A stretch of 64,000 bases of DNA from an uncultured Pelagibacteraceae bacterium (GTDB taxonomy: Bacteria; Pseudomonadota; Alphaproteobacteria; Pelagibacterales; Pelagibacteraceae), in the NCBI GenBank assembly GCA_902573835.1, contig CACGKZ010000001.1:1-64000 (forward strand), written 5' to 3'. Positions within the stretch are counted from its first letter, which is position 1; each line of letters opens with the position of its first letter. Positions 30,570-40,057 of this stretch are shown here, one piece after another. The notes below the pieces were generated by a model, which did not search any database, was not told the origin of the DNA, and was given only the letters and a program-made list of their open reading frames with translations. A program made the position numbers and the translations under genes.

Positions 30570-30670
30570 ATTTTGTTAACACGATTAATAATGAGCTTAT
30601 AAATAACATACATTTATGATATAAATTTTAACAATATTATTATAAATCAACAAGTATTCAAAAAATATAT

Positions 30671-31129
30671 ATGGCAGGAAGTCTAAATAAAGTTCAATTA
30701 ATAGGCAGATTGGGGGCAGATCCTGAGATTAAACAAATGGTTAACGGAAAAAACGTCGCAAGATTAAGTATTGCAACTAGTCAGTCATGGAAAGATAAGA
30801 ATTCTGGTGAAAGAAAAGAAAAAACGGAATGGCATAGAATTGTAATATTTAATGAAGGACTCGTTGGCGTTGTTCAACAATATCTTAAAAAAGGGGCTAA
30901 TGTATACATAGAAGGCCAATTAAGCACTCGCAAATGGAAAGACGAAAGTACAGGTCAAGACAAGTATTCTACAGAAGTAATTTTACAAGGATATAATTCA
31001 AATTTAACAATGTTAGACGGGAGAAATAAAAGTGACAACTCTAATTTAGTTTCCGAAAATAAAAGTTCTTTACCAGATGAAAATTTAAATCAAAACAAAA
31101 ATGATTTAGATGACGAAATTCCATTTTAA
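30671..31129 (+). CDS. ssb: Single-stranded DNA-binding protein
   Basis: This 152-residue protein has an OB fold starting LNKVQLIGRLGADPEI, with EWHRIVIFNE and KGANVYIEGQL, then a disordered Asn/Ser linker, and ends DDEIPF, the acidic tip that docks repair and replication partners. The uvrA/ssb divergent pair is common in proteobacteria. gyrA follows after 3 nt. Confidence 0.96.
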   Translation: MAGSLNKVQLIGRLGADPEIKQMVNGKNVARLSIATSQSWKDKNSGERKEKTEWHRIVIFNEGLVGVVQQYLKKGANVYIEGQLSTRKWKDESTGQDKYSTEVILQGYNSNLTMLDGRNKSDNSNLVSENKSSLPDENLNQNKNDLDDEIPF

Positions 31130-31132
31130 ACT

Positions 31133-33706
31133 ATGGAAAAACAAAATATCAAGCAAAATAATAATTTAAAACCTATATTAGTAAGAAATGAGATGAGTTC
31201 CTCATACCTTTCTTACGCAATGAGTGTAATTGTAAGCCGTGCGCTACCAGATGTTAGAGATGGTTTAAAACCTGTCCATAGAAGAATTATTTATGCAATG
31301 TACAAAGGTGGTTACGATTGGTCAAAGAATTTTAGAAAATCTGCTAGAATAGTAGGGGATGTAATTGGTAAGTATCACCCTCATGGTGATCAAGCTGTGT
31401 ATGATGCACTAGTAAGACTAGTTCAAGATTTTTCTATGAGTCTACCTCTTTTAAAAGGACAAGGAAATTTTGGATCTATAGATGGAGACCCTCCTGCTGC
31501 AATGAGATATACTGAAACGAAATTAGGAAGGATTTCTCAATATTTAACAGAAGATTTAGAAAAGAATACAGTTACCTTCAGAAATAATTATGATGAAACT
31601 GAAAAAGAACCAACAGTACTACCTTCACAATACCCAAACTTATTAGTAAATGGAGCAGGTGGAATAGCTGTGGGAATGGCAACAAGTATTCCACCGCATA
31701 ATTTGGGTGAAGTTATCAACGCAACAAATGCTTTCATAGAAAACCAAAATATTACAATTTCACAATTAATGAAATATGTGCCTGGTCCAGATTTTCCAAC
31801 AGGTGGACTAATAATTGGAAAGGATTTTATTAAACAAGGTTACAATAAAGGTCGAGGCTCATTTAAAATAAGAGGTGAAATTGAATTTGAAGAGAAAAAA
31901 AATGGTAGATCAATTTTAGTTATTAAATCAATCCCTTATCAAGTAAATAAATCTATTTTAAACGAGAAGATTGCTTTGTTGGCGAGAGATAAGAAAATAG
32001 AGGGAATTAGTGATATAAGAGATGAGTCTAATAGAGAGGGCATAAGAATAGTAATTGAATTAAGAAGAGGTGTCGAACCTGAGACAATCAGAAGACAATT
32101 GTATAAACTGACTAACATAGAGAGTTCTTTTGGTTTTAATTCTCTTGCATTAGTTGATAACAAACCCAAATTACTAAATTTAAAAGAATTTATTTCTGAA
32201 TTTATTAAATTTAGGGAAACAACTGTTCTTAAAAGGGTTAAATTTGATTTAAATAAAGCAGAAGAGAGAGCACATATTTTAATAGGACTTGCTGCTGCGG
32301 TAGAAAATATTGACGCAGTAATTAAAATTATTAAAAATTCAAAAAATAATGACGATGCTAAAAAAAATTTACTTAGCAAGAAATGGAAAATAAAAAAAAG
32401 TTCAAAATTAATATCAATTATAGAAAAGAAAAAAAATGTTCAATCTTATTCTTTAACGAATGAACAAGTTATAGCAATTTTAGAATTAAGATTACAAAAA
32501 CTTACTGCATTCGGAATATCTGAAATTGAAACAGAGATCAGTAAACTTGCGAAACTAATTATAGAATTAAAAAAAATTATTAATTCAAAGAAAGAATTAT
32601 ACAATTTAATAAAAAGTGAATTAAATAATATCAAAGACAAGTACGCGGTTCCTAGAAGAACTAAAATTATTGACGCTGTTTTAAATTACAATATTGAGGA
32701 GACAATTCAAAAAGAATCTGTTGTAATTAATATTACTAATAAAGGCTACATTAAACGAAGCCCTCTTACATCTTTAAAAGCTCAAAAAAGAGGAGGAAAA
32801 GGTAAAACAGGTATTACTACTAGAGAAGAGGATTTTGTTGTTCAAATTTTTACAGCTAATACTCATACGCCTATGCTTTTTTTTTCAACTCAAGGTCTAG
32901 TTTATAAGATTAAAGCATACAAAATTCCCGAGGGAACTTCTGCCTCAAAGGGTAAATCTATATTTAATATTTTGCCTCTTAAAAATCATCATTCTATAAG
33001 TTCGATAATGCCATTACCCGAAGATGAAAATGAGTGGAAAAATCTTCAAATTATTTTTGTAACTTCAAAGGGAAATATTAGAAAAAATTCTTTAGAAGAT
33101 TTTATAAACATTAATGCATCAGGTAAAATTGCTATGAAATTATCAGATGATGATAAAATTATCGGAGTTAAAATATGCAGTGAAGATCAAGATATACTAC
33201 TGAGTACTAAATACGGTAAATGTATACGATTTATGTCAAAAAAGTTGAGGCTTTTTAAAGGGAGAGCTTCAAAAGGAATAAGGGGTATGCAACTTGCTGA
33301 TGGGGATGAGATAATTTCTTTATCTATTCTTGATAATAGTAAAATTGATAACAAAAAAATTAATAAAGATCCCAAAATTAAAAAGGGTTTAGAAAAATAT
33401 ATTCTTTCGGTATCAGAAAATGGTTATGGTAAAAGATCATCTTATTTTGATTACAGAGTTACAAATAGAGGAGGTAAAGGAATTATTGGTATAATAAACT
33501 CTTCTAGAAATGGAAACATTGCTTGTAGTTTGGTTGTAGGTGAAGAAGATGAAATAATTTTGTCTACTGACAAGGGCAGCATTATGAGATGTGCAGTCAA
33601 AGAGATACGTGTTGCCGGAAGAAATACGCAAGGAGTTAGAATAAAAAAACTCAAGGGTGAAGAAAAGGTTGTCTCGGTTATTAAAATAGAAGATAATATT
33701 CATTAA
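31133..33706 (+). CDS. gyrA: DNA gyrase subunit A
   Basis: This 857-residue protein is the breakage-reunion subunit that introduces negative supercoils with Gyr[17 protein letters not shown] (41-56), the catalytic tyrosine Y126 in AAMRYTETK, and [12 protein letters not shown] are seen. The C-terminal pinwheel carries a GyrA box QKRGGKGK (551-558), which separates it from ParC. The overlap with coaD is 1 nt. Confidence 0.96.
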   Translation: MEKQNIKQNNNLKPILVRNEMSSSYLSYAMSVIVSRALPDVRDGLKPVHRRIIYAMYKGGYDWSKNFRKSARIVGDVIGKYHPHGDQAVYDALVRLVQDFSMSLPLLKGQGNFGSIDGDPPAAMRYTETKLGRISQYLTEDLEKNTVTFRNNYDETEKEPTVLPSQYPNLLVNGAGGIAVGMATSIPPHNLGEVINATNAFIENQNITISQLMKYVPGPDFPTGGLIIGKDFIKQGYNKGRGSFKIRGEIEFEEKKNGRSILVIKSIPYQVNKSILNEKIALLARDKKIEGISDIRDESNREGIRIVIELRRGVEPETIRRQLYKLTNIESSFGFNSLALVDNKPKLLNLKEFISEFIKFRETTVLKRVKFDLNKAEERAHILIGLAAAVENIDAVIKIIKNSKNNDDAKKNLLSKKWKIKKSSKLISIIEKKKNVQSYSLTNEQVIAILELRLQKLTAFGISEIETEISKLAKLIIELKKIINSKKELYNLIKSELNNIKDKYAVPRRTKIIDAVLNYNIEETIQKESVVINITNKGYIKRSPLTSLKAQKRGGKGKTGITTREEDFVVQIFTANTHTPMLFFSTQGLVYKIKAYKIPEGTSASKGKSIFNILPLKNHHSISSIMPLPEDENEWKNLQIIFVTSKGNIRKNSLEDFININASGKIAMKLSDDDKIIGVKICSEDQDILLSTKYGKCIRFMSKKLRLFKGRASKGIRGMQLADGDEIISLSILDNSKIDNKKINKDPKIKKGLEKYILSVSENGYGKRSSYFDYRVTNRGGKGIIGIINSSRNGNIACSLVVGEEDEIILSTDKGSIMRCAVKEIRVAGRNTQGVRIKKLKGEEKVVSVIKIEDNIH

Positions 33707-34200
33707 TGAAAAATACTGCTATTTATCCAGGAACATTTGACCCAATTACCTATGGTCATATTGATGTAATAAAAAAATCATTAAAAATCTTTGATAAAGT
33801 AGTGGTAGCAGCTGCAGAAAATATTAATAAAGATTATCTTTTTACTATAGATGAAAGAGTTGAAATTATTAAGAACTCATTATTTAAAGATTTAAAGCTA
33901 AGCAAGAAAAGAATTTTAGTAATACCTTTTAACACATTAACAATCAATCTCTGCAATAAATATAAAGCAAGTGTTATTATAAGGGGGCTTAGAGCTGTAT
34001 CAGATTTTGAATATGAGTTTCAATTAGCAGGAATGAATAAAAAATTAAATGATAAAATTGAAACAATTTTCATGATGTCTGATGTAGAAAATCAAATTAT
34101 TTCATCAAAATTTGTTAAAGAAATAGCTAGATTAAATGGAAAAATTGACAGATTTTTAACAAAATCCATAGTAAAAGAATTAAAAAATAAATTAGAATGA
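33706..34200 (+). CDS. coaD: Phosphopantetheine adenylyltransferase
   Basis: This 164-residue nucleotidyltransferase catalyses the penultimate step of CoA synthesis. The TGTFDP-like YPGTFDPITYGHIDVI start (7-22) holds the HxGH-type motif (YGH), and IIRGLRAVSDFEYEFQLAGMN is diagnostic. The terminal SSKFVKEIARLNG contains the ISS-F-like ATP site. It overlaps the cyclophilin gene by 4 nt. Confidence 0.95.
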   Translation: MKNTAIYPGTFDPITYGHIDVIKKSLKIFDKVVVAAAENINKDYLFTIDERVEIIKNSLFKDLKLSKKRILVIPFNTLTINLCNKYKASVIIRGLRAVSDFEYEFQLAGMNKKLNDKIETIFMMSDVENQIISSKFVKEIARLNGKIDRFLTKSIVKELKNKLE

Positions 34201-34748
34201 AAATAAAATATATATTAATATTATTTTTCTTTTTAATTTTTAATAGACTTTATTCGGAGGAAATTATGATAATGAAACTTAAAGATGGCGAAGTAGAATT
34301 AGAACTTTTTTCAGATGTTGCACCTAATCATGTCAAGAGGTTTAAAGATCTTGCTGGAAAAGGATTATACGATGGAGTTGTATTTCACAGAGTTATTGAT
34401 GGTTTTATGGCACAAACTGGAGATGTAAAGTTCGGAAATTCTAATTCTAAAGATTTCAATTTATCCTTGGCTGGCACAGGTGGCTCTGACATGCCAGATT
34501 TAAAATCAGAGTTTTCTGATATACCCCACGATAGAGGTGTTCTTTCTGCTGCAAGATCAGCAGACCCTAATAGTGCTAATAGTCAATTTTTTATTTGTTT
34601 TCAACCAGCTCCTCATTTAGATAGACAATATACTGTTTTCGGAAAAGTAATAAAAGGAATGGAGTTTATAGATAAAATTAAAAAAGGAGATGGTCCTAAC
34701 GGTTCTGTTAGAAGTCCTGATAAAATTATTAGTTTAAAGTTAAAATAA
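34197..34748 (+). CDS. ppiB: Peptidyl-prolyl cis-trans isomerase, cyclophilin type, exported
   Basis: This 183-residue protein has an N-terminal signal peptide (about 1-20, ending LYSEE) and a cyclophilin core: DVAPNHVKRFKDLAGKGLYDGVVFHRVIDGFMAQTGD in pieces, then NSANSQFFICFQPAPHLDRQYTVFGKV. The catalytic Arg is in FHRV and the active-site Gln/Phe in FMAQTGD. The signal peptide places it in the periplasm, where it helps protein folding. Confidence 0.9.
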   Translation: MKIKYILILFFFLIFNRLYSEEIMIMKLKDGEVELELFSDVAPNHVKRFKDLAGKGLYDGVVFHRVIDGFMAQTGDVKFGNSNSKDFNLSLAGTGGSDMPDLKSEFSDIPHDRGVLSAARSADPNSANSQFFICFQPAPHLDRQYTVFGKVIKGMEFIDKIKKGDGPNGSVRSPDKIISLKLK

Positions 34749-34754
34749 CTTTAG

Positions 34755-35870
34755 ATGAAAAAAAAAGAGTTTTCTTTTAGTGTAATTAAAAAATACAAAA
34801 AAGCTAGGCTAGGTAGGATTAAAACATCTCGAGGTATAATAGATACGCCTGCATTCATGCCTGTGGGTACTCTTGGCACAGTTAAAGGTTTGTTTGTGGA
34901 AGATATCAAGAAAACTGGATCTCAAATTATTTTAGGAAATACTTACCACTTAATGTTAAGACCTGGCTCCAAAATTTTAGATAAATTTGGAGGTCTACAC
35001 AAATTTATGAATTGGGATAAACCGATATTAACTGATTCTGGTGGATTTCAAATAATGTCACTATCAAAATTAAATAAAATTGATCAAGATATTGGAGCGA
35101 CTTTCAGATCTCATATTGATGGTAAAAAAATAGTTTTAAGTCCCGAACAAAGTATAAGAATCCAAAAATCAATAAATTCAGATATTTTAATGGTTTTGGA
35201 TGAATGTCCAAAATTAACAAATAATAGAGAGAAATTAAAAAAAGCCATAGAAACCTCAACAAAGTGGGCCAAAAGATGCAAAATTGAATTTGGAAATAAT
35301 AAAAAAAAAGCTCTATTTGGAATAATACAAGGAGGCTTGTATAAAGACTTAAGATTAGAGAGCTTACAAAAATTATTAGATATAAACTTTGATGGTTACT
35401 CGATTGGAGGTTTAGCAGTAGGTGAGACTCAACAAGAAATGTTTGAAACAGTAAAAAATATTACAGATAAAATGCCAGAAAATAAACCGAGGTATTTAAT
35501 GGGAGTTGGAACACCTTCAGATATGTTAGGCGCAATAAACGAAGGTATAGACATGTTTGACTGCGTTATGCCAACTAGATCAGGAAGAACAGGTTTAGCT
35601 TTTACTTGGAAAGGTAAAATAAATCTTAAGAATTCTATATATAAAAATGATAAATCTCCATTAGATGAAAGGTGCACTCTAAGAAATTTAAATAAATATT
35701 CAAAAAGCTATTTAAATCACTTAATTAAGACAAACGAGTTATTGGCATCTATGTTGATTTCTTTAAATAATATTAATTTTTATCAACAATTTATGAGCGA
35801 AATAAGAAAAAGTATTAAGAGTCGCACATTCACTAAATTTTATAACAAATATATCAAATTTTTTAATTAA
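34755..35870 (+). CDS. tgt: tRNA-guanine transglycosylase
   Basis: This 371-residue enzyme exchanges G34 for preQ1 in tRNAs with GUN anticodons, including the tRNA-Asn(GTT) encoded in this window. TPAFMPVGTLGTVKG, LTDSGGFQIMSLSKLNKI (one catalytic Asp in TDSGGFQ), GGLAVGE and FDCVMPTRSGRTG (the nucleophile Asp) are conserved. It is slightly shorter at the C terminus than E. coli Tgt. The zinc cysteine cluster (C-x-C-x2-C) is not apparent: only ERCTLRNL remains in that region. Confidence 0.9.
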   Translation: MKKKEFSFSVIKKYKKARLGRIKTSRGIIDTPAFMPVGTLGTVKGLFVEDIKKTGSQIILGNTYHLMLRPGSKILDKFGGLHKFMNWDKPILTDSGGFQIMSLSKLNKIDQDIGATFRSHIDGKKIVLSPEQSIRIQKSINSDILMVLDECPKLTNNREKLKKAIETSTKWAKRCKIEFGNNKKKALFGIIQGGLYKDLRLESLQKLLDINFDGYSIGGLAVGETQQEMFETVKNITDKMPENKPRYLMGVGTPSDMLGAINEGIDMFDCVMPTRSGRTGLAFTWKGKINLKNSIYKNDKSPLDERCTLRNLNKYSKSYLNHLIKTNELLASMLISLNNINFYQQFMSEIRKSIKSRTFTKFYNKYIKFFN

Positions 35871-35918
35871 TAAATCTTATTGAATTTTTAACCATTTATA
35901 TGTAAAAGAAATTTCTTT

Positions 35919-35994
35919 GGGCCCTTAGCTCAGTTGGTAGAGCACCTCCCTTTTAAGGAGGGTGTCGATGGTTCGAGTCCATCAGGGCTCACCA
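35919..35994 (+). tRNA. tRNA-Lys(TTT)
   Basis: This 76-nt cloverleaf has acceptor GGGCCCT/AGGGCTC (one G-T pair), anticodon stem CCTCC/GGAGG, loop CTTTTAA (anticodon TTT), and encoded CCA. It is 48 nt after tgt on the same strand and 11 nt from the convergent M48 protease gene. Confidence 0.97.
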
Positions 35995-36005
35995 AATCAA
36001 CTTTT

Positions 36006-36842
36006 TTATGTTGATATTGGTGGATACTTTAAAATCACTTCTGTTATCCAATTTTCTAAGTTTTCAATTCTTTTCGTGCTTGATGGGTGTGTACTTAAAA
36101 AAACTGGTGGCTCTTTACCCTTGTTTCTTTCTGCCATTCTTTCCCATAGCTTGACGGACTCTCGAATGTCATATCCTGATAAAGATGAAAAAATTAATCC
36201 CAAATAATCAGCTTCAGTTTCTTGTTTTCGTCCAAATGGATTCATAATACCTATTCTGTAAATGTCCATACCAGTTGTATTGCCAACTTGATTCCTAGCT
36301 TGACTTACTGCACCTCCAGTAAAAATATCTGCAACTGCAGTGCCTATATTTATTGTCATTGCTTGACTAGCTCTTTCGACAGAGTGTCTGGCAACAGCAT
36401 GTGCTATTTCGTGACCCATGACTATTGACAGAGCGTCAGTATTTTTTGTTACTTTAAGCAAACCTGTATAAACTGCAATTTTTCCTCCTGGCATGCACCA
36501 AGCATTTACTACCTTGTCATTATCAACTAAAATATAATCCCAACCAAAATTAGCTGTAGGATCTTTCTCTCCTTTATTTAAAAAAAAAGCACTTACAGCA
36601 TTTTCCATTTTTTTTCCTATTTCTTTAATTTCTTTTAATTGAGATCCTGTTGTTATTAATTTAGTTTTACTTCTAAAATTCTCATATGCAGCTGCAGCTT
36701 GACGATTTATCGTAGCTTCAGGAATAAGGCTTAATTGTTTTCTTTCTGTGATAGGAACAGTCGCACAAGAAGGCATTAATATTGAACAACAGCCACCACC
36801 AAATAAGCCAAGAAATTTTCTTCTATTTATGTTATGCTTCAT
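36006..36842 (-). CDS. M48-family metalloprotease with twin-arginine signal
   Basis: This 278-residue zinc protease of the LoiP/BepA-like, membrane-protein quality-control group carries the HEIAHAVARHS metal motif (about 144-154), and ETEADYLGL supplies the third ligand. The N terminus NINRRKFLGLFGGGCC is a Tat-type signal ending near a cysteine (SILMPSCA) that could be lipidated, so a Tat-exported lipoprotein is likely; tatABC is in this window. I start at ATG 36842 (MKHNINRR), while an ATG three codons upstream is also possible. The gene is convergent with tRNA-Lys. Confidence 0.88.
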   Translation of the reverse strand: MKHNINRRKFLGLFGGGCCSILMPSCATVPITERKQLSLIPEATINRQAAAAYENFRSKTKLITTGSQLKEIKEIGKKMENAVSAFFLNKGEKDPTANFGWDYILVDNDKVVNAWCMPGGKIAVYTGLLKVTKNTDALSIVMGHEIAHAVARHSVERASQAMTINIGTAVADIFTGGAVSQARNQVGNTTGMDIYRIGIMNPFGRKQETEADYLGLIFSSLSGYDIRESVKLWERMAERNKGKEPPVFLSTHPSSTKRIENLENWITEVILKYPPIST

Positions 36843-36926
36843 ATGACTCATGATTTTAAATAATAAATTATTAATTGCAATTTTTATATTAATATTAATA
36901 TTTATAATATACTCAAGTTATAACTA

Positions 36927-37541
36927 ATGGCTCAAAAAGGAAAAAAAACATCAATTTTATCAAGATTAAGAAACAATTTTTTTGCTGGAGCTGTAGTTCT
37001 TATTCCAATAGGAATAACTCTTTATTTGTCTTTATTTATTATCAAAGTATCTTCAAACATTCTTCCTAAAGAATTAAATCCTAATAACTATTTACCATTT
37101 GAGATACCTGGTATTGAAATTATAATTGCAGTAATTATAATTACATTTATAGGTTGGTTATCTTTATCATTTTTAGGTAAAAAAATATTTGAATTAATCA
37201 ATAGGATTTTAAAAAGAATTCCAATTTTGAGAACTATTTATTCTGCAATTAACCAAATGACAGAAAGTTTAACAAAAAGCGATAACAAACAAAAAAGTGT
37301 AGTTTTGCTTGAATATCCTAAAAAAGATGTGTGGGCAGTAGGGTTCGCAACAAAAGAAAACAAAGGAATTATTAATGATAAAATTGGGAACGAACTTGTA
37401 AATGTATTCGTGCCAACAACCCCAAATCCTACGAGTGGTTTTTTGTTAATGGTGCCAAAAAAAAATTTAATTTTTTTAGATATAACTTTCGAACAAGCAT
37501 CTAAATTTATTGTATCAGCCGGCACATCGGATATTGATTAA
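36927..37541 (+). CDS. DUF502-family inner-membrane protein
   Basis: This 204-residue protein has two N-terminal transmembrane segments (about 15-38 and 55-75) and the DUF502 pattern: LRNNFFAGAVVLIPIGITLYL, then RIPILRTIYSAINQMTESL, VVLLEYPKKDVWAVGFATKE, and FVPTTPNPTSGFLLMVPKK. Family members are widespread and uncharacterised. It is convergent with recG, overlapping it by 4 nt. Confidence 0.85.
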   Translation: MAQKGKKTSILSRLRNNFFAGAVVLIPIGITLYLSLFIIKVSSNILPKELNPNNYLPFEIPGIEIIIAVIIITFIGWLSLSFLGKKIFELINRILKRIPILRTIYSAINQMTESLTKSDNKQKSVVLLEYPKKDVWAVGFATKENKGIINDKIGNELVNVFVPTTPNPTSGFLLMVPKKNLIFLDITFEQASKFIVSAGTSDID

Positions 37542-39595
37542 TCTTCTTTAGAGTAAATAATTTCCGCTCTATCGTGTAATTTTACCAAAAAATCAAATTT
37601 ATCTAAATTTTTATTTTCTATTTGTTTTAAATAAGTTTCAGCATAAATAAAAAGATCACTATGATTAATAGGATCTGCAATTTTAAAAAATTTTTCACCA
37701 CTTTGTTGATAACCTATAATATCACCAAACCCTCTCATTTTCATATCTTCTTCAGCTATAAAAAAACCGTCACTTGATTCTTTTAAAATTTTAATTCTTT
37801 GGACGCTATTTTTCGAAAGATTATCTTTAAATAATAATACACATTTTCCTTGTTTATGACCTCTGCCAACTCTTCCACGCAATTGGTGCAACTGAGCCAA
37901 ACCAAATTTATTTGCATTTTCAATAATTATTAAATTGGCATCTGGAAAATCAACCCCAACTTCTATAACTGTTGTAGAAACTAATAATTTTGTTTTCTTT
38001 TTCAAAAATTTTTTCAATACTAAATCTTTCTCATTTTGTTTTAACTCACCATGTAAAATACTTGTTTCATTAGGAAACTTTTTTTTAAGCCATTCAAATC
38101 TCATTTTGACAGACGAATAATCTAAAATTTGAGAATCTTTTATCAAAGGACACACCCAAAAAACTTGATTATTTTGAGCTAAATTTTTTTTTATAATTTC
38201 AATTAGGTCATCGATTTTTTTTTCAGGTTTAGAATAAGTTAATATAGGTAGTCTACTTTTAGGTTTTTCTGTTAATCTTGAAACATCCATATCCCCATAA
38301 ATTGTTAACATCATAGTCCTTGGTATAGGAGTAGCTGACATTAATAAAACATCACAATTTTTTCCACCCTTGTTCGCCAAAGACATTCTTTGCTTAACTC
38401 CAAATTTATGCTGTTCATCTATCACGATGTACCCTAGGTTTTTAAAATCAATTTTTTTTTGAAATAAGGCATGAGTTCCAATTAACAAATCAATTTTACC
38501 ATTCCTCAAGTCATAGAGTATCTCTTTTTTTAATTTTATTTCAGTTTTACCAGTTAAAAGTTTTATTCTAATTTTGGTTCCATCAAATACTTTTTTTGCT
38601 AAATTAAAATGTTGATTGGCTAATATAGCAGTAGGTGCCATTAAAGCTGATTGGCAACCTATCTCTAGAACGTTTGCTACAGTCATAAATGAAACTATAG
38701 TTTTTCCAGAACCAACATCACCCTGAAGAATACGAAACATTTTTTTATCAGATCTTAAATCTTCATTAATTTCTTTTATTATTTGTTTTTGATTTTCGGT
38801 TAAATCAAAATTTAGATTTTTAATTATTTTATTAGCCAAGGAATTGTTAAATAATTTACTTTCTTTTTTTGACTCTTTAAACTTTTTCCTGTTCTTCGAA
38901 AGAACTATCAAATTCGATAATATTTCATCGAAAGCTAATCTTCTTATATATTTGTTATTAACTTTGTCAGTATTTTCAAAATTATGAATTTTTAGAACAG
39001 ACTCATTCCAAGACTTAAATCCAAACTTTTTTAATATTTCTTTATCATGCCATTCCTCTAAATTGGGAAGATTATTAATAACTTTTTCAATTATTTTTCT
39101 ATAAGATTTTTCGTTTAATCCCTCTGTTAAAGAATATTTTGGAATATTTTTTTTTAAATACTCCATATTATCTATTGATGTAATATAACTAGGGTTTGTT
39201 ATTTGATATTTAGTTTTATAAAAATTAATTTTTCCACTTATTAAAACCCATTTGTTTATTGGCAAGATTGCCTTTATATATCCCTCTCTACTATTGAAGA
39301 AAATAATGTCTATTTTACCGAATTCATCTTCGCATATTACTTTGTTTGGTAAATTTCTTATTCTTGGAAAATTATATTTTGAAACCTTGACTTTAATTGT
39401 TTGTATTTTTCCTACTTCCAATTTATCTAGGGTTGTCATATTTGATCTGTCCGTTGACGAATATGGAAAATGCCACAACAAATCATTAATTTTTTCAATT
39501 CTTTTATTTTTTAAGTATTTGGTAAGTTTGGGGCCAACTCCTTTTAAAAAAGATATTTTCTTAAAAAGATCATCTTTATTTTTAAAAATGGTCAT
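37538..39595 (-). CDS. recG: ATP-dependent DNA helicase RecG
   Basis: This ~685-residue enzyme remodels stalled replication forks. It has an N-terminal wedge domain (OB-fold, LEVGKIQTIKVKV), Walker A ILQGDVGSGKTIVS, APTAILANQH, the helicase box VIDEQHKFGVKQR, LMSATPIPRT, and the C-terminal QLRGRVGRGHKQG with the RecG motif KMRGFGDIIGYQQSG. I prefer the ATG at 39595 (MTIFKNKDD) over one six codons upstream, which would nearly reach the sdhE promoter. The usual ~700-residue length is slightly reduced at the N terminus. Confidence 0.94.
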   Translation of the reverse strand: MTIFKNKDDLFKKISFLKGVGPKLTKYLKNKRIEKINDLLWHFPYSSTDRSNMTTLDKLEVGKIQTIKVKVSKYNFPRIRNLPNKVICEDEFGKIDIIFFNSREGYIKAILPINKWVLISGKINFYKTKYQITNPSYITSIDNMEYLKKNIPKYSLTEGLNEKSYRKIIEKVINNLPNLEEWHDKEILKKFGFKSWNESVLKIHNFENTDKVNNKYIRRLAFDEILSNLIVLSKNRKKFKESKKESKLFNNSLANKIIKNLNFDLTENQKQIIKEINEDLRSDKKMFRILQGDVGSGKTIVSFMTVANVLEIGCQSALMAPTAILANQHFNLAKKVFDGTKIRIKLLTGKTEIKLKKEILYDLRNGKIDLLIGTHALFQKKIDFKNLGYIVIDEQHKFGVKQRMSLANKGGKNCDVLLMSATPIPRTMMLTIYGDMDVSRLTEKPKSRLPILTYSKPEKKIDDLIEIIKKNLAQNNQVFWVCPLIKDSQILDYSSVKMRFEWLKKKFPNETSILHGELKQNEKDLVLKKFLKKKTKLLVSTTVIEVGVDFPDANLIIIENANKFGLAQLHQLRGRVGRGHKQGKCVLLFKDNLSKNSVQRIKILKESSDGFFIAEEDMKMRGFGDIIGYQQSGEKFFKIADPINHSDLFIYAETYLKQIENKNLDKFDFLVKLHDRAEIIYSKED

Positions 39596-39620
39596 AGTTA
39601 ATATATAATACATTAATTAA

Positions 39621-39875
39621 ATGATTGAATTAGAAACTTTAAAGAAAAAAATAATTTATAGAGCAAATTATCGCGGTACAAAGGAGATGGATATTTTGCT
39701 TAGTAAATTTGTTGATAAATATATTAACAAGTTTTCTAAATCGGAGCTTGAAGATTTGTTTGACTTTTTAAATATGGAAGATGAAGTTATCTATAATTTT
39801 TATCAAACCAAAAAAATAGAGAAGAGCATTAAAAAAAATAAAATATTAGAAATTTTCAGTAAATTTAAATTATAA
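39621..39875 (+). CDS. sdhE: Succinate dehydrogenase assembly factor SdhE
   Basis: This 84-residue protein helps attach FAD covalently to SdhA. The motif RANYRGTKEMDILL (13-26) has the conserved RGxxE face. The divergent recG/sdhE pair is the usual alphaproteobacterial arrangement. The stop codon ends exactly where the 3' end of tRNA-Ser (opposite strand) begins. Confidence 0.9.
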   Translation: MIELETLKKKIIYRANYRGTKEMDILLSKFVDKYINKFSKSELEDLFDFLNMEDEVIYNFYQTKKIEKSIKKNKILEIFSKFKL

Positions 39876-39965
39876 TGGCGGAGAGGGTGGGATTCGAACC
39901 CACGAACGAGTTGCCCCGTTGCTGGTTTTCAAGACCAGTGCTTTCAACCGCTCAGCCACCTCTCC
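39876..39965 (-). tRNA. tRNA-Ser(TGA)
   Basis: This 90-nt class II tRNA is on the minus strand with acceptor GGAGAGG/CCTCTCC, anticodon loop CTTGAAA (anticodon TGA), a long variable arm (CAACGGGGCAACTCGTT), T-arm GTTCGAATC and encoded CCA. Confidence 0.97.
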
Positions 39966-40057
39966 TTAATGAGAAACTTAACAAACTAATACTATTATTA
40001 AGAAAAAATAACAATAAACTTATATATTTTTCAAATACTAGTTTAAATAATTTATTT

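Noticed and set aside
35962-36207. Plus-strand frame beginning inside tRNA-Lys
   Set aside because: It reads out of the tRNA and antisense to the M48 protease; no independent support.
39875-40057. N-terminal extension of the lytic transglycosylase frame reading VGFEPTNELPRCWFSRP
   Set aside because: This peptide is a well-known artefact of reading antisense through tRNA-Ser; the real start is at the signal peptide (40058 or 40073).
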